Shown here: positions 1 to 7,523 of the stretch, in pieces | Numbering within the stretch: the first letter of the stretch is position 1 | Layout of the letters: each line of letters starts with the position of its first letter | Source: a virus | Strand: one strand, 5' to 3' | Length of the DNA: 39,959 nucleotides | Virus record (IMG/VR): IMGVR_UViG_3300046171_000350 | Span: 1-39,959 of that record | The notes under the pieces: model-generated | Seen by the model: the letters and a program-made list of their open reading frames with translations, nothing else | Databases searched by the model: none | Told to the model about the DNA's origin: nothing | Made by a program: the position numbers and the translations under genes

Positions 1-961
1 GGGATAAGTTACCTCGCTGTATGTCTTCGGAAAGTGCGGAAAGACCTATAAATTCTCCATCTTTATCAAACCCTGCTTTTCTCGGTTCACCTACATAATT
101 AGCGAGACCTGCATCAACATCTGCCTGTGTTGCCTGTATATTTCTACTATCGCCCAATAGGTCGATCATGCCGTCACCCAACCGTTGCGGTGGCAGGGTG
201 ATTGTTTCAGTCATCCCCGCCTTAGATGCATCTTCTATTATATTTCCATCTTTGTCTTTGGCGTAAATAGGCGTTCCTTTGCCCGCAGGTAAGACAGTAG
301 CACCAAGAATTGCATCTTCATCAAATCGCTGAGAACTTAAATCAGTTCCCCCAAAGTAACCATTACCAACATCAAGGTTATCCCTAAGTTCATTCTTATA
401 TTCTGACGGGACTTGATCATTTTTATCTATCTTAGCAAATAGCTCTTTATTTAAGGCAGGTAGCACTAAAGTTTTTTGAGCTGCGGATGAAGCAGCTGAA
501 CCACCTCTTCCGTCAGCAATCTTTTCTACCTTTTCGATTACCTTCCCATCGGGTCCTACTAATTCAACCTGAACTTTGTTATAATCATAATTATTGTATT
601 GCCTTCCAAATTTATCTTTCGCTTTTGGTTTTCCGTCCGCATCTAAAACCTTAGTTCTGATTGTATAATTAGGAGCAGGTTTAAATCCTGATATTATCCG
701 ACCTTTATCATCATAGGTTACTTCTTGCTCCTCTCCTCCTGTTGTACTGCCAAGCAAGGTTTGCTTGAGAACATCAGTATCAGTTTGTGCTGTCTTTTTA
801 CGAACATTCTCTTCAAGCGGGAGAAGGGATTCAAGCGAACCTGTATTCTGAAAGTCTCCTGTACCCGTAAGTAGCTCGACCTGAGCTTTAAGAGCATCTG
901 CCATGCCCTCGCCGTAGGTTGGTTGCCGAGGCATATTGTAAGTTTGACTTGATCCGCACAT
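1..961 (-). CDS. Virion protein, N-terminal part of a gene crossing the window ends
   Basis: An ATG at 961 follows a clear Shine-Dalgarno AGGAGA, and 320 codons run to position 1 without a stop. The one leftover base joins the two leading bases at 39959 to make an Arg codon, and the frame continues through 19 more codons into the reading frame at 39900. The joined protein is 740 residues. This half begins MCGSSQTYNM, is hydrophilic and rich in D, K, G and T, and has no enzyme motif I recognise. It lies downstream of the tail and GNAT-like genes and upstream of the internal-virion candidates, so a structural or ejection-related virion role is inferred from position. Confidence 0.8.
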   Translation of the reverse strand, partial: MCGSSQTYNMPRQPTYGEGMADALKAQVELLTGTGDFQNTGSLESLLPLEENVRKKTAQTDTDVLKQTLLGSTTGGEEQEVTYDDKGRIISGFKPAPNYTIRTKVLDADGKPKAKDKFGRQYNNYDYNKVQVELVGPDGKVIEKVEKIADGRGGSAASSAAQKTLVLPALNKELFAKIDKNDQVPSEYKNELRDNLDVGNGYFGGTDLSSQRFDEDAILGATVLPAGKGTPIYAKDKDGNIIEDASKAGMTETITLPPQRLGDGMIDLLGDSRNIQATQADVDAGLANYVGEPRKAGFDKDGEFIGLSALSEDIQRGNLS

Positions 962-973
962 AATTAGTGTCTC

Positions 974-1345
974 CTAGATTTTTGGTAAGTTTTTGAAAAA
1001 AATGTTAGTAGGCCACACGGGCTCAAAACCGAAATGTTCCATATGTTTGTGGTAAGGGCTGTGCGAATTACATGCGATAAACGCTTGGTTCACGCCCTTC
1101 TCGGATAACATGCTTTCCTGTATTTGATTTAGAATTAAAGAGTCTTTAGCACCGACTTTCTTGGAGTGGTGCCATAGCAAGACCATCGGGACTTCGCATA
1201 AGTTCCAACCGCCCACTATGTCATCGCCTTTGATAACTGCATGGGTCGGCATCTTCATGTTGTCGTTATCCTCTTCTGCTAATTTAGACACTAGCTGAAA
1301 TGTTTTAGGGTCGTTAATCTTAATTACTTTGGGAAGGTTGCTCAT
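974..1345 (-). CDS. GNAT-like acetyltransferase-fold protein
   Basis: The protein has 123 residues. The C-terminal third (FIACNSHSPYHKHMEHFGF, about residues 89-107) resembles the end of GNAT N-acetyltransferases, where a helix precedes a Y-x-x-x-GF/GY strand. The middle (VIKGDDIVGGWNL) could be the central beta strands. Small GNAT-like proteins are common among tail genes of marine phages; their substrates are unknown. It sits 1 nt from the upstream 1347-1628 gene and 12 nt before the wrapped virion gene, so it is co-transcribed with virion genes. The acetyl-CoA loop is not obvious, so catalysis is uncertain. Confidence 0.6.
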   Translation of the reverse strand: MSNLPKVIKINDPKTFQLVSKLAEEDNDNMKMPTHAVIKGDDIVGGWNLCEVPMVLLWHHSKKVGAKDSLILNQIQESMLSEKGVNQAFIACNSHSPYHKHMEHFGFEPVWPTNIFFKNLPKI

Positions 1346-1346
1346 A

Positions 1347-1628
1347 TTATTCTGCGGTCAAATACTCCTCTGCATCGGAAGCACTTACTGTGCTTCCTAG
1401 GTTTACACGGACCCAGTTTGTACCATCATCAACGGCCAAGCATGGGTTGCCTCCGTCTCCGTTACTTACAAACACCAAGCGACCACTTGTGCCATTGGCT
1501 GGTAATTCAGAAACGGTAAAATTCTCCAGGGTGATTGATGTGGAATCTATTGAAGGTACCGTAACAGTTGGTTCTCCAAGTTGATTCAAATTACTTGGAT
1601 TTAGTTCAACCCCTGTGTTGAAGGTCAC
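1347..1628 (-). CDS. Small tail/fibre-associated protein
   Basis: 93 residues from a GTG. The motif GRLVFVSNGDGGNPCLAVDD followed by GTNW is the 'displayed value on a peptide surface' type of module seen in phage tail-fibre and tail-appendage proteins. The start is doubtful: an ATG at 1659, overlapping the previous stop and 8 nt after AAGGAG, is in another frame and stops after 17 codons. Removing one G from the GGG at about 1631-1633 would fuse it to this frame. The protein may therefore be about 10 residues longer. Role is inferred from motif and location. Confidence 0.6.
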   Translation of the reverse strand: MTFNTGVELNPSNLNQLGEPTVTVPSIDSTSITLENFTVSELPANGTSGRLVFVSNGDGGNPCLAVDDGTNWVRVNLGSTVSASDAEEYLTAE

Positions 1629-1658
1629 AGCCCTGGTAACTGTTGCAGGTTACGGCCA

Positions 1659-3275
1659 TCAGGCAATCTCCTTTCTGCCACCTAGTTGATTAACGGCTCC
1701 GCGAACCGTTAGATGGCGAATGACAGGGTTACCAGCAGAGATGTTTACTTCTACAGAAGAGGAGTAACCTCTTACCCTGGATCCGAAACGAAACAATGAA
1801 TCTTCTGATCCTGTGGCTGTATGGGTTAAAACTTGGGTAGGGCCAGAATCTGGATCCTTGGTTTCAAAATTTACTGTGAAGCTATCGTTATTGGTAGTGG
1901 TTACCGCCATCTGTCCACCCTTCCAATGTTTCACTCCACGATCACCAAATGTAAAGCTACGGGTTTTTAACTTCCCAGTTATCGCTGTTGTCCCACTTTC
2001 CGAGCTACTCCCTACCTGTCTACCTGAATCATCTACCGTCAAACCTGACCCTGTATATTGATACCATCCTGTTGAATTTGTAAGGAAAAGTTCTCGTCTC
2101 TGAGGATTCGACCCGAAAGGTAATTCAACCATATCGTCGATCTGAAAACCGATTGGGAAATTATCGATAGATTCAAAGGCATTATTTAGGATATTGTAGA
2201 CAAAGATTTTATTGTTGGTGGTTGATGATCCTGTAGGTACCGCAAAGTAAACTTTATTTTCATGTACCTTGCTTACCGCCTTGGAAGCGGCTGAAAGGTT
2301 CACTGTCTTGAATTGGTCCTCTACAGATTCAGTAAGTGGTTTTGCTTCACCACTAACTTTTGAAATGGCAACCCCTAGACCTTTAGCTGGGTCCAAGCCT
2401 TGTTGTAAGACCATGATTCCACGGTCTGAAAGGAAATATATTTGTGGTCCAGAATTAACGATAGACCTTCGGGCAATGCATCCAAACTCCCTGGTAATTT
2501 CAAAGACAGATGAACTGTCAATATTTGCAACATCTGTTATGAGGGAAATAGATTTTTCCATAAACACGATGAGCTGGTTTTCGAGGTATGGATGAAAAGC
2601 AACTAGCTCATCCGCACTTCCGCGATTTATCCGAAAGGTCGATGTGGTAGCGAATTGGTTGTCATCCAGAATATCTGAAAAGGTAAGTGAATACCTACTG
2701 TCAGTTGGTAGTGGAGTAACAATTCGGTTACGGAAACTTAGTCCAAATTCTACACTCGGCATAGCTATTCCAGCACTTGGGTTTGTGGCTGTACTGGTTT
2801 TTACCACAAAGTCATTTGATTGGTTGCCGTCCCATTCTAAGGGTCGTTTGGAGTTTCCACGAAACAGTATGAGTTTGGTGAAAGATTGTAATAAGGATGA
2901 GTTGTCGCCTGAAGCGACAACTTCACCGCCAGGATAATCAATGTCTATGCCGCTCCCATTTGATGAATTGTAAAGGATCAGTTTTGAACGAGTGGCAAAG
3001 GCCAAGTATTCCTCGCCTGTCCCTGGGTCCTTATAACTAGTGGAACAAAATATCTGCTCCGTACCTGCATTGTAAGAAAGGGTAACGGATCCGCCTTTGA
3101 AGGATAGCCCTTCTCTAAGAGTAGCCTTGTCACCATCCAGCCTCATGTTTTCAGAGTTGCTTACCAGGCCCTCTGTGAGAGTTGTGGGTTCCAGGAAGGA
3201 ATTTATTCCACGAAAAGATCCATCCCCATCCTCCAGGATTTGGTCATCTAATCTGCCAAACGAACGGTACCTCAT
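1659..3275 (-). CDS. Large tail/virion structural protein
   Basis: 538 residues, beginning MRYRSFGRLDDQIL. Near the N-terminus, FRGINSFLEPTTLTEGLVSN and then SENMRLDGDKATLREGL match a widespread phage virion family with a GxNx-P...L-G.v..a.N.R..ngga..R.G signature, found beside tail genes. The rest is beta-rich with many short polar repeats, consistent with a beta-propeller-like fold. The start ATG overlaps the holin-like gene's stop as ATGA. Exact tail position (tubular, stabilising or tip) cannot be told from the sequence. Confidence 0.7.
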   Translation of the reverse strand: MRYRSFGRLDDQILEDGDGSFRGINSFLEPTTLTEGLVSNSENMRLDGDKATLREGLSFKGGSVTLSYNAGTEQIFCSTSYKDPGTGEEYLAFATRSKLILYNSSNGSGIDIDYPGGEVVASGDNSSLLQSFTKLILFRGNSKRPLEWDGNQSNDFVVKTSTATNPSAGIAMPSVEFGLSFRNRIVTPLPTDSRYSLTFSDILDDNQFATTSTFRINRGSADELVAFHPYLENQLIVFMEKSISLITDVANIDSSSVFEITREFGCIARRSIVNSGPQIYFLSDRGIMVLQQGLDPAKGLGVAISKVSGEAKPLTESVEDQFKTVNLSAASKAVSKVHENKVYFAVPTGSSTTNNKIFVYNILNNAFESIDNFPIGFQIDDMVELPFGSNPQRRELFLTNSTGWYQYTGSGLTVDDSGRQVGSSSESGTTAITGKLKTRSFTFGDRGVKHWKGGQMAVTTTNNDSFTVNFETKDPDSGPTQVLTHTATGSEDSLFRFGSRVRGYSSSVEVNISAGNPVIRHLTVRGAVNQLGGRKEIA

Positions 3276-3421
3276 TTATCATCACGCAAGGCATGGTAGA
3301 TTTTGATACCCAAAAAGCAGATGGTAAATAGCCCCGCTAAAATTCCTACATATTCATGAAGTTTGCCTGACACGGTAGCCAGGGTTCCTCCGATTCCGTA
3401 AACAGTAACTCGATCAATCAT
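3272..3421 (-). CDS. Small holin-like membrane protein
   Basis: 49 residues, MIDRVTVYGIGGTLATV and onward. One strong hydrophobic segment (VGILAGLFTICFLGIKIY, about residues 25-42) is preceded by a Gly/Ala/Thr-rich stretch that could be a weak first segment. It ends with charged HALRDDK. This size and layout fit class II holins, which make inner-membrane pores at lysis. ATGA overlaps link it to the gene before and the gene after. Neighbouring tiny membrane protein and lipoprotein strengthen the lysis-cassette reading, but no endolysin is next to it. Confidence 0.6.
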   Translation of the reverse strand: MIDRVTVYGIGGTLATVSGKLHEYVGILAGLFTICFLGIKIYHALRDDK

Positions 3422-3534
3422 AAGCAGCAGTCGAGGATCAAGATGGTTATAATGATTCCAACAAAGAGGGTTATCATCTTTCCTCGCTTGGTTAAGGATT
3501 TGTATTTGTCGGCAAGTAGTTTGAAATTTTTCAT
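3418..3534 (-). CDS. Tiny single-pass membrane protein
   Basis: 38 residues: a basic N-terminus (MKNFKLLADKYKSLTKRGK) then one transmembrane helix MITLFVGIIITILILDCCL reaching the C-terminus. Start and stop overlap neighbours as ATGA on both sides, indicating translational coupling. Phage genomes often carry such short membrane peptides beside holins. A lysis or membrane-anchoring role is inference from position. Confidence 0.6.
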   Translation of the reverse strand: MKNFKLLADKYKSLTKRGKMITLFVGIIITILILDCCL

Positions 3535-3956
3535 GACTTTGAACTTGGACGGACTGGAAATGGTGGATTAGTAAGTCCCTTTCGCACTTCAGATTTAGAG
3601 CACCTTCTTGCTACGAAAATGGGAATGGTTAAATAGACCCCAAGGATGCAAGCGGCTCCAATGAGTATCCGCTTGATGTAAGTGGTAAATTCTTCAAAGC
3701 CTGATGCGTGTTCCCGCATCTTTGCATGAACAATTCCTTCCACATCACCGTGGGTAATAGCTTCTACCAATTCTTCATTTTCATCAGTAAGCTCGTAGAT
3801 CTTTCCACCAGCATACCCTACCCCTGCTCCCAGTGCTGCTCCACCTGGTCCACCTATGGACCCTACTGCTGCTCCTGAAATAGTCGCAGCAGGTGTCGCT
3901 AAGTTACGAAGACTGCAACCAGTGAGAAAAAGAAAAGCCAGTAGCACATAAATCAT
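3531..3956 (-). CDS. Glycine-zipper lipoprotein with C-terminal membrane helix
   Basis: 141 residues. The N-terminus MIYVLLAFLFLTGCSLRN is a lipoprotein signal peptide with lipobox LTGC (Cys14 lipidated). Residues about 25-53 form a glycine zipper (AAVGSIGGPGGAALGAGVG). After an acidic linker there is a membrane helix (ILIGAACILGVYLTIPIFVA) and a basic tail. Known glycine-zipper lipoproteins act at envelopes; in a phage next to a holin this could be a spanin-like or lysis-control protein. It would link outer and inner membranes, which suggests a Gram-negative host. Confidence 0.6.
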   Translation of the reverse strand: MIYVLLAFLFLTGCSLRNLATPAATISGAAVGSIGGPGGAALGAGVGYAGGKIYELTDENEELVEAITHGDVEGIVHAKMREHASGFEEFTTYIKRILIGAACILGVYLTIPIFVARRCSKSEVRKGLTNPPFPVRPSSKS

Positions 3957-4162
3957 TACTGCCCTGTAGCGTCACGATCAAACTGTGCTAGGGTCGCGTC
4001 AGATGATCCTGCGGTAGTCTCAGCCACATAGATTTTCTTGGTGTCAGTAGCAAAGTATAACTCACCTTGCACACACTCCTTCTTAAACTTTGACTTGTTC
4101 GCATCTGTCCCCGTCTTCACCGCAATGGTAAAGTCCTTCTTGTGCAATTTATTGAGTGCCAT
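3956..4162 (-). CDS. Small receptor-binding/fibre-associated protein
   Basis: 68 residues. The segment QGELYFATDTKKIYVAETTA matches the short GEl.y.tDt..lyvg module at the N-terminus of tail-fibre and Mtd-type adhesins. The basic N-terminal half (MALNKLHKKDFTIAVKTG) is different. It lies between the beta-helix spike and the lipoprotein gene, whose ATG shares its last base. A role in attaching or trimerising the spike is plausible but inferred. Confidence 0.6.
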   Translation of the reverse strand: MALNKLHKKDFTIAVKTGTDANKSKFKKECVQGELYFATDTKKIYVAETTAGSSDATLAQFDRDATGQ

Positions 4163-4168
4163 GACTAC

Positions 4169-5014
4169 TTAGCTTGCTGTTCCAGCACCGATACAAGGAG
4201 AGGATGGACGAAGGCGGTAATCGCCTGTCGAAGAGTCTACGAATTGTGGGTCTGTCTCATATAAAAAATCCGTAGCACCACTCAATGGACTCCCTGTAGT
4301 ATACGCTGTATCATTAAGACAGCAGTTTTTTATAACAGATGGACTCCATGATCCGATTGTTACGGCATAAGTAGACTTTCCTATAAGTATAGAATTTTTA
4401 AACTCACCTGCCCCACTAGAAGATAATCCCACATCAGCAGAGTTTGCATTCATCAGCAGAGTTGAACTTCTAACATTAAGAGTAGATGGAGTGCTTCCCT
4501 GTCTCGTCAAAGAAGTAGTATATCCTGATCCACTCCCAAAAATTATTATAGAATTTTCTATAGTGAATGTTTTATTATTGCTGTTATTCGCAAGAAAACC
4601 CCGTGATGTGGCTACATTTACACCCGAGTCAATTATGCATCCATCGATAACCATATCTGATTCGCAAGCGATGACACCAAGTCCAAAACTTGTAGAATCA
4701 TTTACGACTTTTATAGTCTCTAATCGAAAAGTACCTGTAGTTGCATTACAATCAATGGAATTACCTGTTGATGTATTCCGTAAAATAGCGGCAGTAGAAG
4801 CACCTACAATAGTTAAACCTGTTGTAGTAAATTCTATTTCACCTACACTATGTGTCCCATCTTTCACCGCTATTTGCCCATCATTACTGACAGCGGCTAA
4901 TGCCTCTGCGATTGTGTTGTAAGGTTCTGCGAATGTTCCTGACTCGGTTCCCGAATGGGCAGAGTCGAACCATATTGCATTAGGATATTTTGCTTGTACT
5001 GAAGAATTACTCAT
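4169..5014 (-). CDS. Right-handed beta-helix tail spike
   Basis: 281 residues. The start (AIWFDSAHSGTESGTFAEPYN) and the end (DPQFVDSSTGDYRLRPSSPC) are the two hallmark motifs of secreted parallel beta-helix proteins (pectate-lyase-like fold, DUF1565-type). Between them are serial short strands with stacked Ser, Asn and Val residues (VIDGCIIDSG, FTIENSIIIFG, FKNSILIGKS). In phages such folds form tail spikes that bind or cut host surface polysaccharide. No catalytic pair is evident, so enzymatic activity is open. It follows the fibre gene by 11 nt. Confidence 0.8.
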   Translation of the reverse strand: MSNSSVQAKYPNAIWFDSAHSGTESGTFAEPYNTIAEALAAVSNDGQIAVKDGTHSVGEIEFTTTGLTIVGASTAAILRNTSTGNSIDCNATTGTFRLETIKVVNDSTSFGLGVIACESDMVIDGCIIDSGVNVATSRGFLANNSNNKTFTIENSIIIFGSGSGYTTSLTRQGSTPSTLNVRSSTLLMNANSADVGLSSSGAGEFKNSILIGKSTYAVTIGSWSPSVIKNCCLNDTAYTTGSPLSGATDFLYETDPQFVDSSTGDYRLRPSSPCIGAGTAS

Positions 5015-5025
5015 TTTTTATTTAT

Positions 5026-6105
5026 TTAAGAGATTGAACCACCTGAAATTAAAAGTGGTGATGGATTAGCCCCAATATCGGGAAAGTTAAAACCTTGTCT
5101 GATTGGAAGCCCGTTGGCTCCTTTGGTGTCGGTATCTCCGCTGATTACTGAGTAAGTAGTGCCATCTGTATCGACCGCCTCTATATCAGGCTCTGTGCCG
5201 TCAGATTGAATACTAAACCCTTTAGCCAATGCGAGCCGGGATGAAGGTGTATTAACAAAAACATTTGCACCATCCTTCGTTAAAAACTCCAAGTTGCCAT
5301 CCGCATCGGTGATAACCATGAGGGATTGAGAGGGATTATCTATAACCTTTAACGATTGATTGGGAAACGCTCCGATATGTGGATTGTCTGTGCCTCGTAA
5401 ATTTTCGTCTGTAATTGGAACTGTCTGAAACGAGCAGGTTCCATCTCCGTCTTCCCGCAAGAATTTAGTAGCACCTGTTTCGCCTGTGGAGGTAACCTGT
5501 GTACCATCGACTGATCCGCTAGGTAAATTCGTTAATTGCGATCCGTCTACCGCAGGTAGCTTGGCAGTTCCGTCCAATTGAACCACATTGCTTGCCGAAG
5601 TCCCTACATCTTGCGATGCCGCTGTACCAAGATCACCAGGCTGAGTAGCACTATCTGCTAATGCTCCCTGTGCCGCAGTTGCGTAGTCGGAACTTGCTGT
5701 GGTAGCCGCTGTGCCGAGTCCTAGGTTTGTGCGGGCAGTTCCTGCATTATTTAAATCTGAGAGATTACTTGTGATCGCCAACTTTGTTGCATCAGTGCCT
5801 GAGACATTTGTTAGTTGTGATCCATCGACTGCGGGTAGTCCTGTGGAATCTAATTCAACTACATTACCGTTAGATGTTCCCACATCTTTAGTAGCTGCGG
5901 TACCCAGACCACTAACATCAGTATTACTTAAAGTTACTGCACCTGTCCTTCCTGCTACACTTTGCACAGGTGCGGCTCCCATTAAATTTGTTACCGTCAC
6001 CTTCTTCGTTGTTGGTGTTCCACTAACATCTGTAATGGGTAAAATATCTGCCCCTGCTGGTGTTGCCCCAAGTGCTGTTAAATCGCTGATTTTCTTATTT
6101 GCCAT
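5026..6105 (-). CDS. Tail fibre protein with repeated TA.TNLGLGTAA-type motifs
   Basis: 359 residues; ATG is preceded by AGTAGGAGAAA, a strong ribosome site overlapping the stop of the previous small gene. The N-terminus MANKKISDLTALGATPAGAD and DILPITDVSG is the phage fibre signature. Repeats include LGTAATKDVGTSNGNVVELD versus LGTAASQDVGTSASNVVQLD, LPAVDGSQLTN twice, and ARTNLGLGTAATTASSDYA. These build trimeric fibrous shafts. The C-terminal 120 residues are non-repetitive and probably contact the spike or receptor. The DNA-level repeats may allow recombination between fibres. Confidence 0.85.
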   Translation of the reverse strand: MANKKISDLTALGATPAGADILPITDVSGTPTTKKVTVTNLMGAAPVQSVAGRTGAVTLSNTDVSGLGTAATKDVGTSNGNVVELDSTGLPAVDGSQLTNVSGTDATKLAITSNLSDLNNAGTARTNLGLGTAATTASSDYATAAQGALADSATQPGDLGTAASQDVGTSASNVVQLDGTAKLPAVDGSQLTNLPSGSVDGTQVTSTGETGATKFLREDGDGTCSFQTVPITDENLRGTDNPHIGAFPNQSLKVIDNPSQSLMVITDADGNLEFLTKDGANVFVNTPSSRLALAKGFSIQSDGTEPDIEAVDTDGTTYSVISGDTDTKGANGLPIRQGFNFPDIGANPSPLLISGGSIS

Positions 6106-6117
6106 TGTTTGTTTCTC

Positions 6118-6258
6118 CTACTCGTCAAATGCTAAATACTGCCCTGCCTCTGTTCTTAAAAATTCACCTATCTCTGTTCGTAGAACACCATCGACAACTG
6201 GACCAACAATTGAGTCAATTGTTGCATCGATTCCAAGTATGATCCCTAGTTGAGGCAT
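6118..6258 (-). CDS. Very small protein between head/tail and fibre genes
   Basis: 46 residues (MPQLGIILGIDATIDSIVGP...). Its ATG overlaps the previous gene's stop as TAATG and its stop lies in the ribosome site of the fibre gene, so it fits tightly in the operon. Coupled start, no gap on either side and a sensible amphipathic composition support a real gene. The end (EIGEFLRTEAGQYLAFDE) could be a helix for docking. Function unknown. Confidence 0.6.
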   Translation of the reverse strand: MPQLGIILGIDATIDSIVGPVVDGVLRTEIGEFLRTEAGQYLAFDE

Positions 6259-6521
6259 TACTTTTTGTAGAGAATTGCTGCCCCTGAAGCCAAAGTAACC
6301 GAGGTGAGATTAGTAATGTACAATACCTGACCCTGGGAAAATACCGTAGCATCACTAACGAGAGCTGAAGAGTTTTCCAATGGTCCTGTAATTGCTGAAA
6401 GAACTGAATCTTCCGTAAACTGAATGGCTGTGAAGTCTCCAGTGTGAGCTGCTGTGTCGTTGATATATTTTGCCCCACCTGCTCCCATGGAGTTAAGTAC
6501 ATTGATTGATGAAAGTCCCAT
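6258..6521 (-). CDS. Small head/tail structural protein
   Basis: 87 residues. The sequence (INVLNSMGAGGAKYINDTAA, later LYITNLTSVTLASGAAILYK) resembles a family of small virion proteins, about 80-100 residues, that lie between the head-tail adaptor and the fibres in many marine phages, often described as decoration or tail proteins. It is beta-rich with no enzyme motif. It lies 2 nt from the adaptor gene. Virion location is inferred from family and synteny. Confidence 0.6.
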   Translation of the reverse strand: MGLSSINVLNSMGAGGAKYINDTAAHTGDFTAIQFTEDSVLSAITGPLENSSALVSDATVFSQGQVLYITNLTSVTLASGAAILYKK

Positions 6522-6523
6522 GA

Positions 6524-7159
6524 TTAAATGACGGTTTGGTGAACCAAGAGGTTCGAGTAATAGTTTGGATAGTTGTTAATCTTGATCCTGTTTTGAGATT
6601 CAAGTCGCTCGAATCTCTCAAGTTCCTGCTGATAGTATTCTTCAGCCCTTTGCTCTTCTGCTAATGCCTTTTCGTTCTGTCCATCTGATCGGTAGTAGTC
6701 AGAAATAGCGTATGCCAAAAGCATACGCTCCATGAACTGTGGGATTGATGTTGTGCCTGTTCCGTAGTCTGAAGCTGGCACCTGGTTACCCACTACAAAG
6801 ATTGTAGAAGTGGAAGCGTCTTTCGGTAAAACGATATAACCATTTACCAGAGTAAACTGTATCTCCTGGGCCGTGTTATCAGTGAAAGGATTCTTATCAT
6901 GAACCGAAAACACATCGAACAGATCAGTAGCATTATCTATTTGAACGGCTTTCTCTGCCTTGACAGTTGAAGTATCTACCGCAGCCACCGACTTGCTGAC
7001 TACTGTCATGAGTGGTGGCCATTTTGCCCTGGTCCAGATTTGACGGATCCTGTCGTTCAGGCTCCTTTGAAAAGCTGTGGTTTCAGCAGTAAGCAGCGAA
7101 TCCACTCCAATTGCAGAAGTGAACCTTCCAAGTAGATCGCTGTAGCTGACGGTCCTCAA
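6524..7159 (-). CDS. Head-tail connector/adaptor protein
   Basis: 211 residues, probable TTG start that overlaps the upstream TGA as TTGA (TTGAGGACC). The N-terminal half is helical (LLTAETTAFQRSLNDRIRQI), the middle is beta (FTLVNGYIVLPKDAS), and the C-terminal helices contain MERMLLAYAISDYYRSDGQN, followed by an E/Q-rich coil. Four-helix adaptors (P22 gp4/lambda gpW/tail-tubular-A-like) share this general pattern and gene position after the capsid. Identification is by position and pattern rather than a diagnostic motif. Confidence 0.55.
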   Translation of the reverse strand: MRTVSYSDLLGRFTSAIGVDSLLTAETTAFQRSLNDRIRQIWTRAKWPPLMTVVSKSVAAVDTSTVKAEKAVQIDNATDLFDVFSVHDKNPFTDNTAQEIQFTLVNGYIVLPKDASTSTIFVVGNQVPASDYGTGTTSIPQFMERMLLAYAISDYYRSDGQNEKALAEEQRAEEYYQQELERFERLESQNRIKINNYPNYYSNLLVHQTVI

Positions 7160-7455
7160 AGTCTAGTCTCTGGATTATCCCTAAGAAATTCTTTGGTGTA
7201 TCCTGGATCTGACATGCAGCCAGGTGATTGTTGCTCATGACGAAAGTAGGTCTGAGCATCGATCACAGCCTTTGCACGAACACCTTTTCCGAAGTTCCAC
7301 TTTTCGGCTGTCTTGCGGAGTTGCCTGGATCTTTCTTTGTATCCGTGCTTCTCGCGGATTGCTGCCTCTTCGTTGGCACGGGCAATTGTTTCGGCAACCT
7401 CTTCGTTGCTGACCTTCTTGGCCTTCATTCCATGGGTTATAATGTTTAATGGCAT
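7156..7455 (-). CDS. Conserved small head-module protein
   Basis: 99 residues from the ATG at 7455 (MPLNIITHGMKAKKVSNEEV); a longer reading from a non-preferred start at 7488 is possible. It is rich in Arg, Lys and Glu and largely helical, with SRQLRKTAEKWNFGKGVRAK in the middle and a C-terminus GYTKEFLRDNPETRL. It lies between capsid and adaptor genes, where head-completion proteins are often found. I do not recognise the family. Confidence 0.55.
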   Translation of the reverse strand: MPLNIITHGMKAKKVSNEEVAETIARANEEAAIREKHGYKERSRQLRKTAEKWNFGKGVRAKAVIDAQTYFRHEQQSPGCMSDPGYTKEFLRDNPETRL

Positions 7456-7523
7456 GATATTTAGATGTGGGTAAGGCTGGGACCACAAAAGCAGACCCAG
7501 CCTCCCAATAGGTTAAACTGTGA

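Noticed and set aside
4491-6253. Plus-strand ORFs opposite the tail-fibre and spike genes
   Set aside because: Low-complexity mirrors of the repetitive fibre and spike genes; no ribosome site or conserved motif.
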